Origin: Azotobacter bryophylli
GTDB taxonomy: Bacteria; Pseudomonadota; Gammaproteobacteria; Pseudomonadales; Pseudomonadaceae
Assembly: GCF_042643485.1 (NCBI RefSeq)
Contig: NZ_JBHRSJ010000030.1
Coordinates: 86,125-150,124 of the forward strand
Length of the DNA: 64,000 nucleotides
Reading direction: 5' to 3'
Shown here one piece after another: positions 17,498 through 26,605 of the stretch. The notes beneath the pieces were generated by a model that did not search any database, had not been told where the DNA came from, and saw nothing but the letters and a program-made list of their open reading frames with translations. The position numbers and the translations under genes were made by a program. The stretch's first letter is position 1, and every line of letters starts with the position of its first letter.

Positions 17498-17631
17498 CGG
17501 GCCTCCTCATACGACAGGCGCTCCGGGAGCGCTCTCTGATTGTCTTTCCCGGAACCGGCAGACCTCCGCTTGCCGGGGAAGCGTGCCGTGGGCAGCGGCC
17601 CGAACCCCCGGCGGATCGCGCCGGCCCTCAG

Positions 17632-18342
17632 CTAGAAGCGGTAGACCTCGACATTCCGGGTCGGCGTCGCCATCGGAATCGCCGGTTCGGCCGGTTGTGG
17701 TATTACCACCTTCGGCCGGGACCGTTGTGCGGTCTTGCGCGACGCCTGCGACGCAGGGCGCTGGGCCAGGGGGCGGATGGCCTGCGCCATCTGATCGGCC
17801 AGGCGCTGCAGCACCGCGCTCTGTGCCCGGACCTGATCGGCGATGGTCCCGCTATGGATTTCCTGCAACTGGACCAGGCGACTGTCGCTCAGTTGCCCCT
17901 GCCGATCCAGCAGGCGCCACTGCGCCTCCAGCACCACCGGCTGTTCCGGGCCGGAATCGAGCCGGGAGACGCTGACCTCCACCGTCACGTCCGGCTTGAA
18001 GCCCTGCGCCGGCTCCAGCGCCAGGCGCTGGCTGCCCAGGCGCCAGGCCAACTGGCGCAACAGCAGTTGGTCGATGTTGCCTTGCAGATCGCCCGCCCAC
18101 TCGGCGTGGCGAACGGTACTGAGGCTACCATCCGCATTGCGCTGGACCAGCGCGGTATCGCGCTTCAGGTAATCCGCCAATTCCACCGGGTCGAGCAGGA
18201 CGGCGACGCCGTTGCGTTCGGGGATCTCGGGGTTGCCGCTATCGAGCGTGTAGAGCTTGGGCGACTGGAAAGCCGAACACCCGCCCAGAAGAGAAAAGGC
18301 AACCAATAGAACAAGAGAAGGAAAATGCAGCCGTCTCATCAA
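17632..18342 (-). CDS. PqiC/YmbA-family lipoprotein
   Basis: A 236-residue lipoprotein with signal segment 'LHFPSLVLLVAFSLLGGC' (lipobox LGGC, cysteine at residue 22) and the family opening 'LYTLDSG' right after it. PqiC/YmbA-type (ABC-type transport auxiliary) lipoproteins work at the outer membrane with MCE lipid-transport proteins, but no pqiA/pqiB partner lies here. The last ~45 residues are basic and proline-rich ('SRKTAQRSRPKVVIPQPAEP') and extend beyond the usual domain. Transcription would run into the DUF4280 gene, 134 nt downstream. Confidence 0.82.
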   Translation of the reverse strand: MMRRLHFPSLVLLVAFSLLGGCSAFQSPKLYTLDSGNPEIPERNGVAVLLDPVELADYLKRDTALVQRNADGSLSTVRHAEWAGDLQGNIDQLLLRQLAWRLGSQRLALEPAQGFKPDVTVEVSVSRLDSGPEQPVVLEAQWRLLDRQGQLSDSRLVQLQEIHSGTIADQVRAQSAVLQRLADQMAQAIRPLAQRPASQASRKTAQRSRPKVVIPQPAEPAIPMATPTRNVEVYRF

Positions 18343-18478
18343 TCCTCACCCAAAGAGTCGCCTGACGGCAGCCAGACGGCGCTCGTCCGGCATCCACCCG
18401 GCGGCTGTGCGCCGAGCGACTCATGCTTGTCAATGTATCGATCCGTGATGTGCAGCATGTTGCCCATGCATTCTGCCA

Positions 18479-20737
18479 TTATGCAGGCTCTTCGACCAAT
18501 ATCGCATCGACCCTCTGGAAACCGCGCGGCAACTTGTTGCCGCGCCGCCCCCGCTCGCCCTTGTAGTGCTCCAGATCGCTCGGCCTGAGCGACAGGGTCC
18601 GCTTGCCGGCCTGCAGGACCAGCGTCGCGGCCGCGGAGCAGACGACGAGATCGCAGAGATACTCCTCGCGGCTGACGACCCGGTCCCCCGGAATGCCGAT
18701 GATCTTGTTGCCCTTGCCTTTGGCCAGCTGCGGCAGGTCGGCGACCTTGAACAGCAGCAGGCGGCCCTCGGTGGTCACCGCGGCCAGCCAGTCCTCGTCG
18801 AGGTCGTTCAGCGGCCGCGGCGGCAGCACCTTGGCACCGGCCGGCAGGCTGAGCAGCGCCTTGCCGGCCTTGTTCTTCGCCTGCAGATCCTCACCCTTGA
18901 CCACGAAGCCGTAGCCGGCGTCGGATGCCGCCACGTAGAGCGCCTCGTCCTCGGGCAGCAGCACGCATTCGAAGCTCGCCCCCGGGGGCGGGGTCAGGCG
19001 CCCGGTCAGCGGCTCGCCCTGCCCGCGCGCCGACGGCAGCGAGTGGGCAGGCAGGGAATAGCTGCGGCCGGAGGAATCGATGAAGACCGCATACTGGTTG
19101 GATTTGCCCTGGGCCGCAGCCTTGAAATTGTCACCAGCCTTGTAGGAGAGCGCCGCCGCATCGATGTCGTGGCCCTTGGCGCAGCGCACCCAGCCCTTCT
19201 CGGAAAGCACCACGGTCACCGGCTCGGTGGGCATCAGCTCGGTTTCCGACAGCGCCCGGGCCTCGGTGCGCTCGACGATCGGCGAGCGCCGCGGATCGCC
19301 ATAAGTTTCCGCGTCGGCCAGCAGCTCCTTGCGCACCAGCTTCTTCAGCTTGGCCTCGCTGCCGAGCAGCGCCAGCAGTTGTTCGCGCTCCTTGGCCAGT
19401 TCGTTCTGCTCGCCGCGGATCTTCATCTCCTCCAGACGCGCCAGCTGGCGCAAGCGGGTGTCGAGGATGTAGTCGGCCTGCACTTCGGTCAGTCCGAAGC
19501 GCTCCATCAGCACCGGCTTGGGCTGGTCCTCGGTGCGGATAATGCGGATCACCTCGTCGAGGTTGAGGAAGGCGATCAGCAGGCCTTCCAACAGATGCAG
19601 GCGCTTCTCCACCTTGTCCAGGCGGAACTGCAAGCGCCGGCGCACGGTACCGATGCGGAACACCAGCCACTCGCTGAGCAGGGCGTGCAGGTTCTTCACC
19701 TGCGGCTTGCCGTCCAGGCCGATGATGTTGAGGTTGACCCGGTAGCTGGACTCCAGATCGGTGGTGGCGAACAGGTGCTGCATCAGCCCTTCCACGTCGA
19801 CCCGGTTGGAGCGCGGGATGATGACGATGCGGCAGGGGTTCTCGTGGTCGGATTCGTCGCGCAGGTCGGCGACCATTGGCAGCTTCTTGGCCTGCATCTG
19901 CGCGGCGATCTGCTCCAGCACCTTGGCTCCGGAGACCTGGTGCGGCAGCGCGGTGATCACCACGTCGCCATCCTCGATGCGGTACACCGCGCGCATGCGC
20001 ACCGAGCCGCGGCCGCTCTCGTAGATCTTCAGCAGATCGGCCCGGGGCGTGACGATCTCCGCCTCGGTCGGGAAGTCCGGCCCCGGGATGTGCTCGCAGA
20101 GCTGTTCGATGCTGGCATGCGGCTCGTCCAGCAGGTGCACGCAGGCGCTGGCGACCTCGCGCAGGTTGTGCGGCGGCACGTCGGTGGCCATGCCCACGGC
20201 GATGCCGGTGGTGCCGTTGAGCAGCAGGTTGGGCAGCCGCGCCGGCAGCACCGCCGGCTCGTTCAGGGTGCCGTCGAAGTTGGGCACCCAGTCGGCGGTG
20301 CCCTGCCCCAGTTCGGACAGCAGCACCTCCGAATAGCGCGACAGACGCGCCTCGGTGTAACGCATGGCGGCGAAGGACTTGGGATCGTCTGGCGCGCCCC
20401 AGTTGCCCTGTCCGTCGATCAGCGTATAGCGGTAGCTGAACGGCTGGGCCATCAGCACCATGGCCTCGTAGCAGGCTGAGTCGCCGTGGGGGTGGAACTT
20501 GCCGAGCACGTCGCCGACGGTGCGCGCCGACTTCTTGTGCTTGGCGTCGGCATCCAGGCCCAGTTCGCTCATGGCGTAGACGATGCGCCGCTGCACGGGC
20601 TTCAGGCCGTCGCCGATGTGCGGCAGGGCGCGGTCCATGATCACGTACATGGAGTAGTTGAGGTAGGCCTGCTCGGTGAAATCGGCCAGGGAGCGACGCT
20701 CCACGCCATCCAGGCTGAGATCTGAGGAGTGGTTCAT
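18479..20737 (-). CDS. parC: DNA topoisomerase IV subunit A
   Basis: A 752-residue ParC protein; with ParE it forms topoisomerase IV, which decatenates daughter chromosomes. The breakage-reunion domain carries the active tyrosine Y127 in 'RYTEARLS'. The quinolone-resistance region reads 'HGDSACYEAM', with wild-type-like S87 and E91. The C-terminal beta-propeller is complete. ATG 20737 was chosen over the in-frame TTG at 20752 because GTGGA sits 8 nt before it and it gives the family length. It follows the phytase-like gene by 4 nt in a unit with parE. Confidence 0.97.
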   Translation of the reverse strand: MNHSSDLSLDGVERRSLADFTEQAYLNYSMYVIMDRALPHIGDGLKPVQRRIVYAMSELGLDADAKHKKSARTVGDVLGKFHPHGDSACYEAMVLMAQPFSYRYTLIDGQGNWGAPDDPKSFAAMRYTEARLSRYSEVLLSELGQGTADWVPNFDGTLNEPAVLPARLPNLLLNGTTGIAVGMATDVPPHNLREVASACVHLLDEPHASIEQLCEHIPGPDFPTEAEIVTPRADLLKIYESGRGSVRMRAVYRIEDGDVVITALPHQVSGAKVLEQIAAQMQAKKLPMVADLRDESDHENPCRIVIIPRSNRVDVEGLMQHLFATTDLESSYRVNLNIIGLDGKPQVKNLHALLSEWLVFRIGTVRRRLQFRLDKVEKRLHLLEGLLIAFLNLDEVIRIIRTEDQPKPVLMERFGLTEVQADYILDTRLRQLARLEEMKIRGEQNELAKEREQLLALLGSEAKLKKLVRKELLADAETYGDPRRSPIVERTEARALSETELMPTEPVTVVLSEKGWVRCAKGHDIDAAALSYKAGDNFKAAAQGKSNQYAVFIDSSGRSYSLPAHSLPSARGQGEPLTGRLTPPPGASFECVLLPEDEALYVAASDAGYGFVVKGEDLQAKNKAGKALLSLPAGAKVLPPRPLNDLDEDWLAAVTTEGRLLLFKVADLPQLAKGKGNKIIGIPGDRVVSREEYLCDLVVCSAAATLVLQAGKRTLSLRPSDLEHYKGERGRRGNKLPRGFQRVDAILVEEPA

Positions 20738-20741
20738 GAAG

Positions 20742-21818
20742 TCAGTCCACAAGAGGTGTCTGGCGCGCTGGCGAAGGTGCCGTCACGCCGAATGAATGCG
20801 AAGCCGGAGGCTGGAGCGCCGGCGGCTCGGCCGCGCCCGTCCAGCCGCCGGCGGGGACGGCGAAATGCCAGACGATCGGTCTGGCCTCGCCGTCGCCACG
20901 GGGATTATGGCTACCGTTGTCAACGCCGACCCAGGCGCCGTCGGCGTCGATCCACAGGGCTTCGGCCGAGCCCCAGGGCTGGTTGCGGTAGCGTCGGGCA
21001 TCGGTGAGCGCTTCCTCGGCGAACGACCAGCAGCGCTCGACCTGCCCGGTGTTCGGATCGCGCCGGCAGATGCGGTGGGACAGGCGCTCCAGGGTGAACA
21101 GCCGACCGTCGTAGAAGGCCAGGCCGCTGAAACTCTTCGACCATGCTCGCTTGGCCCGCAACGCCGCCGGGGCCTCCTCCGGGCCGTCCTCGCTGAGCAG
21201 CACGCAACTGCCGCTGCAGCGCCAGCGCTCCCGGATCCAGTGGCTGACCAGCAGTCCTCGGCGTTCGCGCTCGGCGGCCAGCCACAGGCGCTGGCCGGCC
21301 GGGTCGATGGCGATCCCCTCGAGCATCCCGTTGATCTGCAGCAGCATGCCGCTGGCGCGGGCCTGGCGCAGCAGGGGCGCCGGCAGCTCCAGCCACTGCG
21401 GCTCGCCCTGGAGCGGCAGCTGCAGCACGGCGGCATGCGCCTCGCTGACCAGATAACGGTTGCCCTGGGCGTCGCAGGTCAGCCCCTCGAAATCCATTTC
21501 GCCACCGCGCACCTTGCCCAGCAGCCAGGCGCGGGTGCGCAGCCCCCAGGGCAGGCCGCTGGCCGGCACCGGCGGGATGCTGAAGGTCTGCGCCTCCGCC
21601 CGCCAGACCGGTGCCGCATCGTGCAGGCGATAGAGACGCTCGTCGTCGCGGTCGGAAACCGCCCAGAACTCGCCGCCGCAGCGCGCCAGGCCGGAAAGGT
21701 TGCCGCTCACCATGTCGTCGACCGGGTGTTCGGCGACCAGGCGCAACGACTCCGGCGCCGGTTCGGCCTGCAACGCCGCGCTGACCAGGCACAGGGCCAG
21801 CAGCAGCCAGCGCCGCAT
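20742..21818 (-). CDS. Secreted phytase-like/esterase-like beta-propeller protein
   Basis: A 358-residue exported protein with signal peptide 'MRRWLLLALCLVSAALQA' (cleavage near residue 19). The body has the pattern of the 'esterase-like activity of phytase' family: 'GNLSGLARCGGEFWAVSDRDDERLY', 'MDFEGLTCDAQGNRYLVSE', 'EGIAIDPAGQRLWLA', 'WGSAEALWIDADGAWVGVDNG', all consistent with a calcium-binding beta-propeller. The substrate is unknown. The start codon overlaps the parE stop by one base (TGATG) and parC follows 4 nt after its end, so it is translated between the two topoisomerase IV subunits. Confidence 0.85.
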   Translation of the reverse strand: MRRWLLLALCLVSAALQAEPAPESLRLVAEHPVDDMVSGNLSGLARCGGEFWAVSDRDDERLYRLHDAAPVWRAEAQTFSIPPVPASGLPWGLRTRAWLLGKVRGGEMDFEGLTCDAQGNRYLVSEAHAAVLQLPLQGEPQWLELPAPLLRQARASGMLLQINGMLEGIAIDPAGQRLWLAAERERRGLLVSHWIRERWRCSGSCVLLSEDGPEEAPAALRAKRAWSKSFSGLAFYDGRLFTLERLSHRICRRDPNTGQVERCWSFAEEALTDARRYRNQPWGSAEALWIDADGAWVGVDNGSHNPRGDGEARPIVWHFAVPAGGWTGAAEPPALQPPASHSFGVTAPSPARQTPLVD

Positions 21819-23710
21819 CAGCTCAGGACCTCGGCGAGGTTGCCCTTGGATTCCAGCCAGCTCTTGCGGTCGCCGGCGCGCTTCTTCGCCAGCAGCATGT
21901 CCATGATCTCGGCGGTGGCGTCGAAGTCGTCCAAGGTCAGCTGCACCAGACGCCGGGTGTTCGGGTCCATGGTGGTTTCCCGCAGCTGCAGCGGGTTCAT
22001 CTCGCCGAGGCCCTTGAAGCGGGTGACCTGGGGCTTGCCGCGCTTCTTCTCGGCGGCCAGGCGTTCGAGGATGCCGTCACGCTCGGCCTCGTCCAGCGCA
22101 TAGTAGATGTCCTTGCCCAAGTCGATGCGGTACAGCGGCGGCATCGCCACGTAGACGTGGCCGGCATCCACCAGCGGGCGGAAGTGGCGGACGAACAGGG
22201 CGCACAGCAAGGTGGCGATGTGCAGACCGTCGGAGTCGGCGTCGGCGAGGATGCAGATCTTGCCGTAGCGCAGCTGGGACAGATCGGCGGAGCCCGGGTC
22301 GATGCCGATGGCCACGGCGATGTCGTGCACCTCCTGGCTGGCCAGCACCTCGCCGCCGTCCACTTCCCAGGTGTTCAGGATCTTCCCGCGCAGCGGCATG
22401 ATCGCCTGGAACTCCTTGTCCCGCGCCTGCTTGGCGCTGCCGCCGGCCGAGTCCCCTTCCACCAGGAACAGCTCGGCGCGCAGCGGGTCCTGCCCGGCGC
22501 AGTCGGCCAGCTTGCCGGGCAGCGCCGGGCCTTGGGTGATCTTCTTGCGCTCGACCTTCTTGCCCGCCTTGAGTCGGCGGCCGGCGTTGCTGATCGCCAG
22601 TTCGGCCAGCGCAAGGCCCAGCTCCGGGTGCTCGTTGAGCCAGAGGCTGAAGGCATCCTTGACCACTCCGGCGACGAAGGCGGCGGCTTCGCGGGACGAT
22701 AGGCGCTCCTTGGTCTGCCCGGAGAACTGCGGCTCAGCGAGCTTCATGGAGAGGACGAAGGCGATGCGCTCCCAGATATCCTCGGGCGCCAGCTTGACCC
22801 CGCGCGGCAAGAGGTTTCTGAACTCGCAGAACTCACGCATGGCGTCCAGCAGGCCCTGGCGCAGGCCGTTGACGTGGGTGCCGCCCTGGGCGGTGGGGAT
22901 CAGGTTGACGTAGCTCTCCTGCACGCTCTCACCGCCCTCCGGCAGCCAGAGCACGGCCCAGTCCACCGCTTCCTTGCTGGCGGCGAAGCTGCCGATGAAG
23001 GGCTCCTCGGGCAGGCGCACGAAGTCGCCGAGGGCATCGCTCAGGTACGAGCGCAGGCCATCTTCGTAGTGCCATTCGGTCTTCTCGCCGCTGGCCTTGT
23101 CCTCGAAGCTGACGTACAGGCCCGGGCAGAGTACCGCCTTGGCCTTGAGCACGTGCTTGAGGCGGCTCACCGAGAACTTCGGCGAGTCGAAGTATTTCGG
23201 GTCCGGCCAGAAGTGCACGCTGGTGCCGGTATTGCGCTTGCCGACGCTACCGACGATCTCTAGGTCGCTGGCCTTGAAGCCGTCGGCGAAGCTCATGCGG
23301 TACTCGTTGCCGTCGCGCTTGACCGTGACGACCACCCGGGTCGACAGGGCGTTGACCACCGAGATGCCGACGCCGTGCAGGCCGCCGGAGAACTGGTAGT
23401 TCTTGTTGGAGAACTTGCCGCCGGCATGCAGCTTGGTGAGGATCAGCTCGACCCCCGGCACGCCCTCTTCCGGGTGGATGTCCACCGGCATACCGCGGCC
23501 GTCGTCGATGACCTCGAGGGAGTTGTCGGCATGCAGGATCACCTGCACGGATTTCGCGTGGCCGGCCAGAGCCTCGTCGACGCTGTTGTCGATCACCTCC
23601 TGGGCCAGGTGGTTGGGCCGCGTGGTGTCGGTGTACATGCCCGGGCGCTTGCGCACCGGATCGAGACCGGAGAGGACTTCGATGGCGTCCGCGTTGTAAG
23701 TCTGGGCCAT
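21818..23710 (-). CDS. parE: DNA topoisomerase IV subunit B
   Basis: A 630-residue ParE, the ATPase subunit of topoisomerase IV. The GHKL ATP site is seen as 'DNSVDEALAG' (residues 41-50) and 'DDGRGMP' (69-75), and the TOPRIM domain as 'EGDSAGGSAKQAR' and 'DADSDGLHI'. The open frame extends far upstream of ATG 23710, but only antisense to the YqiA-like gene. The 'MAQTYNADAIEVLSGLDPVR' start matches the family. It is co-directional with the genes on both sides and overlaps the phytase-like gene by 1 nt. Confidence 0.97.
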   Translation of the reverse strand: MAQTYNADAIEVLSGLDPVRKRPGMYTDTTRPNHLAQEVIDNSVDEALAGHAKSVQVILHADNSLEVIDDGRGMPVDIHPEEGVPGVELILTKLHAGGKFSNKNYQFSGGLHGVGISVVNALSTRVVVTVKRDGNEYRMSFADGFKASDLEIVGSVGKRNTGTSVHFWPDPKYFDSPKFSVSRLKHVLKAKAVLCPGLYVSFEDKASGEKTEWHYEDGLRSYLSDALGDFVRLPEEPFIGSFAASKEAVDWAVLWLPEGGESVQESYVNLIPTAQGGTHVNGLRQGLLDAMREFCEFRNLLPRGVKLAPEDIWERIAFVLSMKLAEPQFSGQTKERLSSREAAAFVAGVVKDAFSLWLNEHPELGLALAELAISNAGRRLKAGKKVERKKITQGPALPGKLADCAGQDPLRAELFLVEGDSAGGSAKQARDKEFQAIMPLRGKILNTWEVDGGEVLASQEVHDIAVAIGIDPGSADLSQLRYGKICILADADSDGLHIATLLCALFVRHFRPLVDAGHVYVAMPPLYRIDLGKDIYYALDEAERDGILERLAAEKKRGKPQVTRFKGLGEMNPLQLRETTMDPNTRRLVQLTLDDFDATAEIMDMLLAKKRAGDRKSWLESKGNLAEVLS

Positions 23711-23721
23711 GGTTGCCTTGT

Positions 23722-24342
23722 TCAGAGATCGGAAAAGTTGAAATCGCGCCACCGCCCGGGAGCGAAGCCGGCAAACACCAGCAGCTCGGGGATGCGCTCG
23801 GCAAAGCCCTGGAAAGCATGATCGCCGCCCGCCTGGATCTGCAGCGTGCAGTCTCGGTAGTAAGCCTCGGCGAGCCGATAGTCGAGGGTCTCGTCGCCGG
23901 TCTGCAGCCATACCCGGTAGCGCTCCGGACTCCGGGGCGGCGGCACCTCCAGCTCGGCCAGCGCGGTCACGTGATCCTCGGTGAGCTGCCAGACCTCGCC
24001 GGTGTACAGATTGGTCTGCGGACCGAGATAGTCGCCCAGCAGCAGCCGGTGCGGAGCGACCGCCGGATTGACCAGCAGGGCCTTGAGCCCGTGGCGCTCG
24101 GCCAGGAAGGTCGCATAGTAGCCGCCCAGTGAGCTGCCGACCAGCAAGGGGCTCCTCAGCTCGGCGATCGCCGCCTCGAGCTGGGCGATGGCCTGCCGCG
24201 GGTGATGGTGCAGCTCCGGCACCAGCAATCGCTCCTCCAGCCCGAGTCCGCGCATGGCGCCGAGCAGTTGCCGCGCCTTGCCGGAAGCCGGCGAGCTGTT
24301 GAACCCGTGGATATAGAGAATGGTCGGCGCGGCGCTGGGCAT
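23722..24342 (-). CDS. YqiA-family alpha/beta-hydrolase esterase
   Basis: A 206-residue alpha/beta hydrolase of the YqiA/YcfP family. Landmarks are 'LYIHGFNSSPASGKA' near the start, the nucleophile elbow GSSLGG, 'QTGDETLDY' with the likely acid, and 'GGDHAF' with the likely histidine. In E. coli yqiA also neighbours cpdA and parE. ATG 24342 fits the family start; an in-frame ATG at 24396 would add 18 residues that look like spurious extension. It ends 11 nt before parE. Confidence 0.88.
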   Translation of the reverse strand: MPSAAPTILYIHGFNSSPASGKARQLLGAMRGLGLEERLLVPELHHHPRQAIAQLEAAIAELRSPLLVGSSLGGYYATFLAERHGLKALLVNPAVAPHRLLLGDYLGPQTNLYTGEVWQLTEDHVTALAELEVPPPRSPERYRVWLQTGDETLDYRLAEAYYRDCTLQIQAGGDHAFQGFAERIPELLVFAGFAPGRWRDFNFSDL

Positions 24343-24463
24343 GGGGAGTAGGCGGCAGTGGCGAAAGGGGAAGGCTACAAGCGCGAAGCGACTCACTCAA
24401 GCCATCCCGCGACTTTGCCTGGCGCCGCACCGCGACACCAGGCCTGCTGCCTGCGGCTGGAAC

Positions 24464-25276
24464 TCAATAGCCCTTGCCGTAATCGATCACGAAGCGATAT
24501 CCCGTCACCCGGGAAACGCCGGTCTCCAGGCGCCCGTCCGCGTGCAGGCGCAGCCAGCGGTAGCCGGGCGCCTCCTGGCTGACGCTGAAATCGTCGCAGC
24601 CAGGGGTGAACTGCACGCAGGTCGAAGGCGATGCCAGCAGACGCACGCCCTGGCGCATCCGATCGTATTCCTGATGCACGTGCCCCCAGAGCAGGCCGCG
24701 CACCTGCGGGTAGCGATCCAGAAGGGCGAACAGGGCCTCGGCGTTGCGCAGGCCGATGGGCTCCATCCAGGCGCTGCCGATGGACACCGGGTGGTGGTGC
24801 AGGCAGATCAGATGGTGCCGCTCGGGAGCCTCCTGCAGGGAGCGCTCGAGCAGGGCCAGCTGCTCGTCGGACAGACGCCCCGGCACCGCCCCGGGAATCG
24901 AGGAGTCCAGCATCACGATACGCCAGCCGCCCAGCTCGGTGACGGGCTCCAGTAGTTCGGTGCCCTCGGCGGCCTGCTCCAGGGGCAGCAGCTCGTCGTG
25001 ATTGCCGGGGACCCAGCGCACGGGGGCGGGCAGCTCCGTGCACAGACGGCGGAAGTGCGCGTAGGACTCGGCCGTGCCGTCCTGGGAGATATCGCCACTG
25101 GCCAGCACCATGTCGATCCGCGGCTGCTCGCGCAAGACCAGCTTGATCACCTGTCGCAAGCTGTCCTGCGTCTGCATGCCGAGCAGCCGTTTTCCGGCAT
25201 CGGCGAACAGATGACTGTCGGTCAGCTGCACCAGCAGCAACGAGGTATCAACAGGGGGGGCGGACGGGCTCGACAA
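24464..25276 (-). CDS. cpdA: 3',5'-cyclic-AMP phosphodiesterase
   Basis: A 270-residue class III phosphodiesterase that hydrolyses cAMP to AMP. The metallophosphoesterase metal ligands are all visible: 'QLTDSHLF', 'SGDISQDG', 'GNHDE', 'LHHHPV' and 'GHVHQEYD'. The length and its location between the yqiA-like gene and DUF1249/nudF match Pseudomonas and E. coli. In P. aeruginosa CpdA controls Vfr signalling through cAMP; whether that holds here is inference. Confidence 0.95.
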   Translation of the reverse strand: MSSPSAPPVDTSLLLVQLTDSHLFADAGKRLLGMQTQDSLRQVIKLVLREQPRIDMVLASGDISQDGTAESYAHFRRLCTELPAPVRWVPGNHDELLPLEQAAEGTELLEPVTELGGWRIVMLDSSIPGAVPGRLSDEQLALLERSLQEAPERHHLICLHHHPVSIGSAWMEPIGLRNAEALFALLDRYPQVRGLLWGHVHQEYDRMRQGVRLLASPSTCVQFTPGCDDFSVSQEAPGYRWLRLHADGRLETGVSRVTGYRFVIDYGKGY

Positions 25277-25382
25277 GACCTTCTCCTAGGACAGAAGCAG
25301 GCAGATTATCGTAGCAATGCAATATCAGGGTAAGCCCGGGAATCAGGCACGGTTCACAGAAAATTAACGAGCGCCTTCGGCT

Positions 25383-25829
25383 TCAGACAACCGGCTCCAG
25401 CTCGTGTCCGCAAGCCAGACAGTAGCTCAGCCACTCGCCGAGGAACAGATTGAGCTGGGTCTTCTCGTCCGGCTGGTGCATGGCGGCGTTGGGATAGGCA
25501 TAGCGGCTGCGGAAGCGCCGCGCCCTCTCCGCGCAGACCACTTCGGCCATGCGCGCATCGTGGTAGACCCGCACCTCCAGCCGTGGCGCCGGCAGCCAAG
25601 GCAGACCGTGCTCCTGACGCACCTGCAGGGTGGTGGTATAGGGACAGGCCTCGAGCACCTCCAGGGCCAGCACGCCGAGCAGCCGCTCGCCCTGGCTGAC
25701 CCCCACCCGCCGGGCGGTGGGCATGTCGCGCATGTCCGGCAAGAGCCGCATCAGCCGCGCATAGTTGGCCTCGCAGGTCGACTGCAGGTCGATCAGGTCG
25801 ACCCGGTAGCGCTCGCGCAACAGACTCAC
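25383..25829 (-). CDS. DUF1249 protein (YqiB-like)
   Basis: A 148-residue cytoplasmic protein of the DUF1249/YqiB family, function unknown. The family core 'RYRVDLIDLQSTCEANYARLM' lies near the start. I chose GTG 25829 because it forms a 4-nt GTGA overlap with the nudF stop. An ATG at 25844 would add five residues but has its GAGG directly abutting the start. A CxxC-type pair (CLAC) near the C-terminus and many conserved tyrosines are visible. It is coupled to nudF and upstream of cpdA, as in E. coli yqiB-cpdA. Confidence 0.85.
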   Translation of the reverse strand: MSLLRERYRVDLIDLQSTCEANYARLMRLLPDMRDMPTARRVGVSQGERLLGVLALEVLEACPYTTTLQVRQEHGLPWLPAPRLEVRVYHDARMAEVVCAERARRFRSRYAYPNAAMHQPDEKTQLNLFLGEWLSYCLACGHELEPVV

Positions 25830-26443
25830 AGCCACAGTCCACATACCTCGGTACGGTTGAGCGCCAGCCACTGCAGGGCAATGATGCTGGCCGCGTTGTT
25901 GATCCGTCCGTCCTTGACCGCCTGCAGCGCCTCCTCGAAAGGCAGCACATGCACCCTGATGTCCTCGCCCTCCTCGGCCAGGCCGTGAATCCCGCCGGCC
26001 CCCTCGCTGTTGCAGCGGCCCACGTACAGATGGACCAGTTCGTCGCTGCCGCCCGGGGACGGGAAGTAGCGGCTGATCGGCCACAGCTCGCCGAGCACCA
26101 GCCCCGCTTCCTCGACCGCCTCGCGGCGCGCCACCTGGTCGGGCTCCTCGTCCTTGTCGATCAGACCGGCGACCAGCTCAAGCAGCCAGGGATTGCTGCA
26201 CTTGCCCATGCTGCCGACGCGGAACTGCTCGATCAGCACGACCTCGTCGCGCTGCGGGTCGTAGGGCAGCACGCAGACCGCATCGTGGCGCACGAACAGC
26301 TCGCGGCTGAGCAGCGGCCCCATTTCGCCGGAAAACTGCCGATGCCGCAGATGCAGGCGCTCCAGACGGTAGAAGCCGCTGAAGCAGCTCTCGCGACGCA
26401 GGATTTCCACCGCATCCGGGTCGGGCTTGAAGAATTCGCTCAT
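25826..26443 (-). CDS. nudF: ADP-ribose pyrophosphatase (Nudix)
   Basis: A 205-residue Nudix hydrolase that cleaves ADP-ribose to AMP and ribose 5-phosphate. The full Nudix box is present, starting at G93 with E99, R107-E108, E111-E112 and G114 in register with GX5EX7REUXEEXGU. The N-terminal dimerisation region 'FYRLERLHLRHRQFSG' is typical of NudF. It heads the leftward nudF-DUF1249-cpdA group and is divergent from the lipoprotein at 26606. Confidence 0.95.
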   Translation of the reverse strand: MSEFFKPDPDAVEILRRESCFSGFYRLERLHLRHRQFSGEMGPLLSRELFVRHDAVCVLPYDPQRDEVVLIEQFRVGSMGKCSNPWLLELVAGLIDKDEEPDQVARREAVEEAGLVLGELWPISRYFPSPGGSDELVHLYVGRCNSEGAGGIHGLAEEGEDIRVHVLPFEEALQAVKDGRINNAASIIALQWLALNRTEVCGLWL

Positions 26444-26605
26444 TCCACCGCTCGCTCTTTGAGGTTTAATTCGCTGTCATCCTAGCGCGCCGTTCTGGCT
26501 AAAGCAGCCTCTTTGCAGAAACCCGACGAGTTGTCACTCTTGCAGCCGCGCGCCCGGCAAGCCCGGTTCGATCCGGACGATCCACTAACGACTGTAAAGG
26601 CCCCG

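Noticed and set aside
18566..20479. 637-residue open frame antisense to parC
   Set aside because: parC on the minus strand accounts for the sequence fully.
18740..20540. Quinolone-resistance substitution in parC
   Set aside because: Residues S87 and E91 read as wild type.
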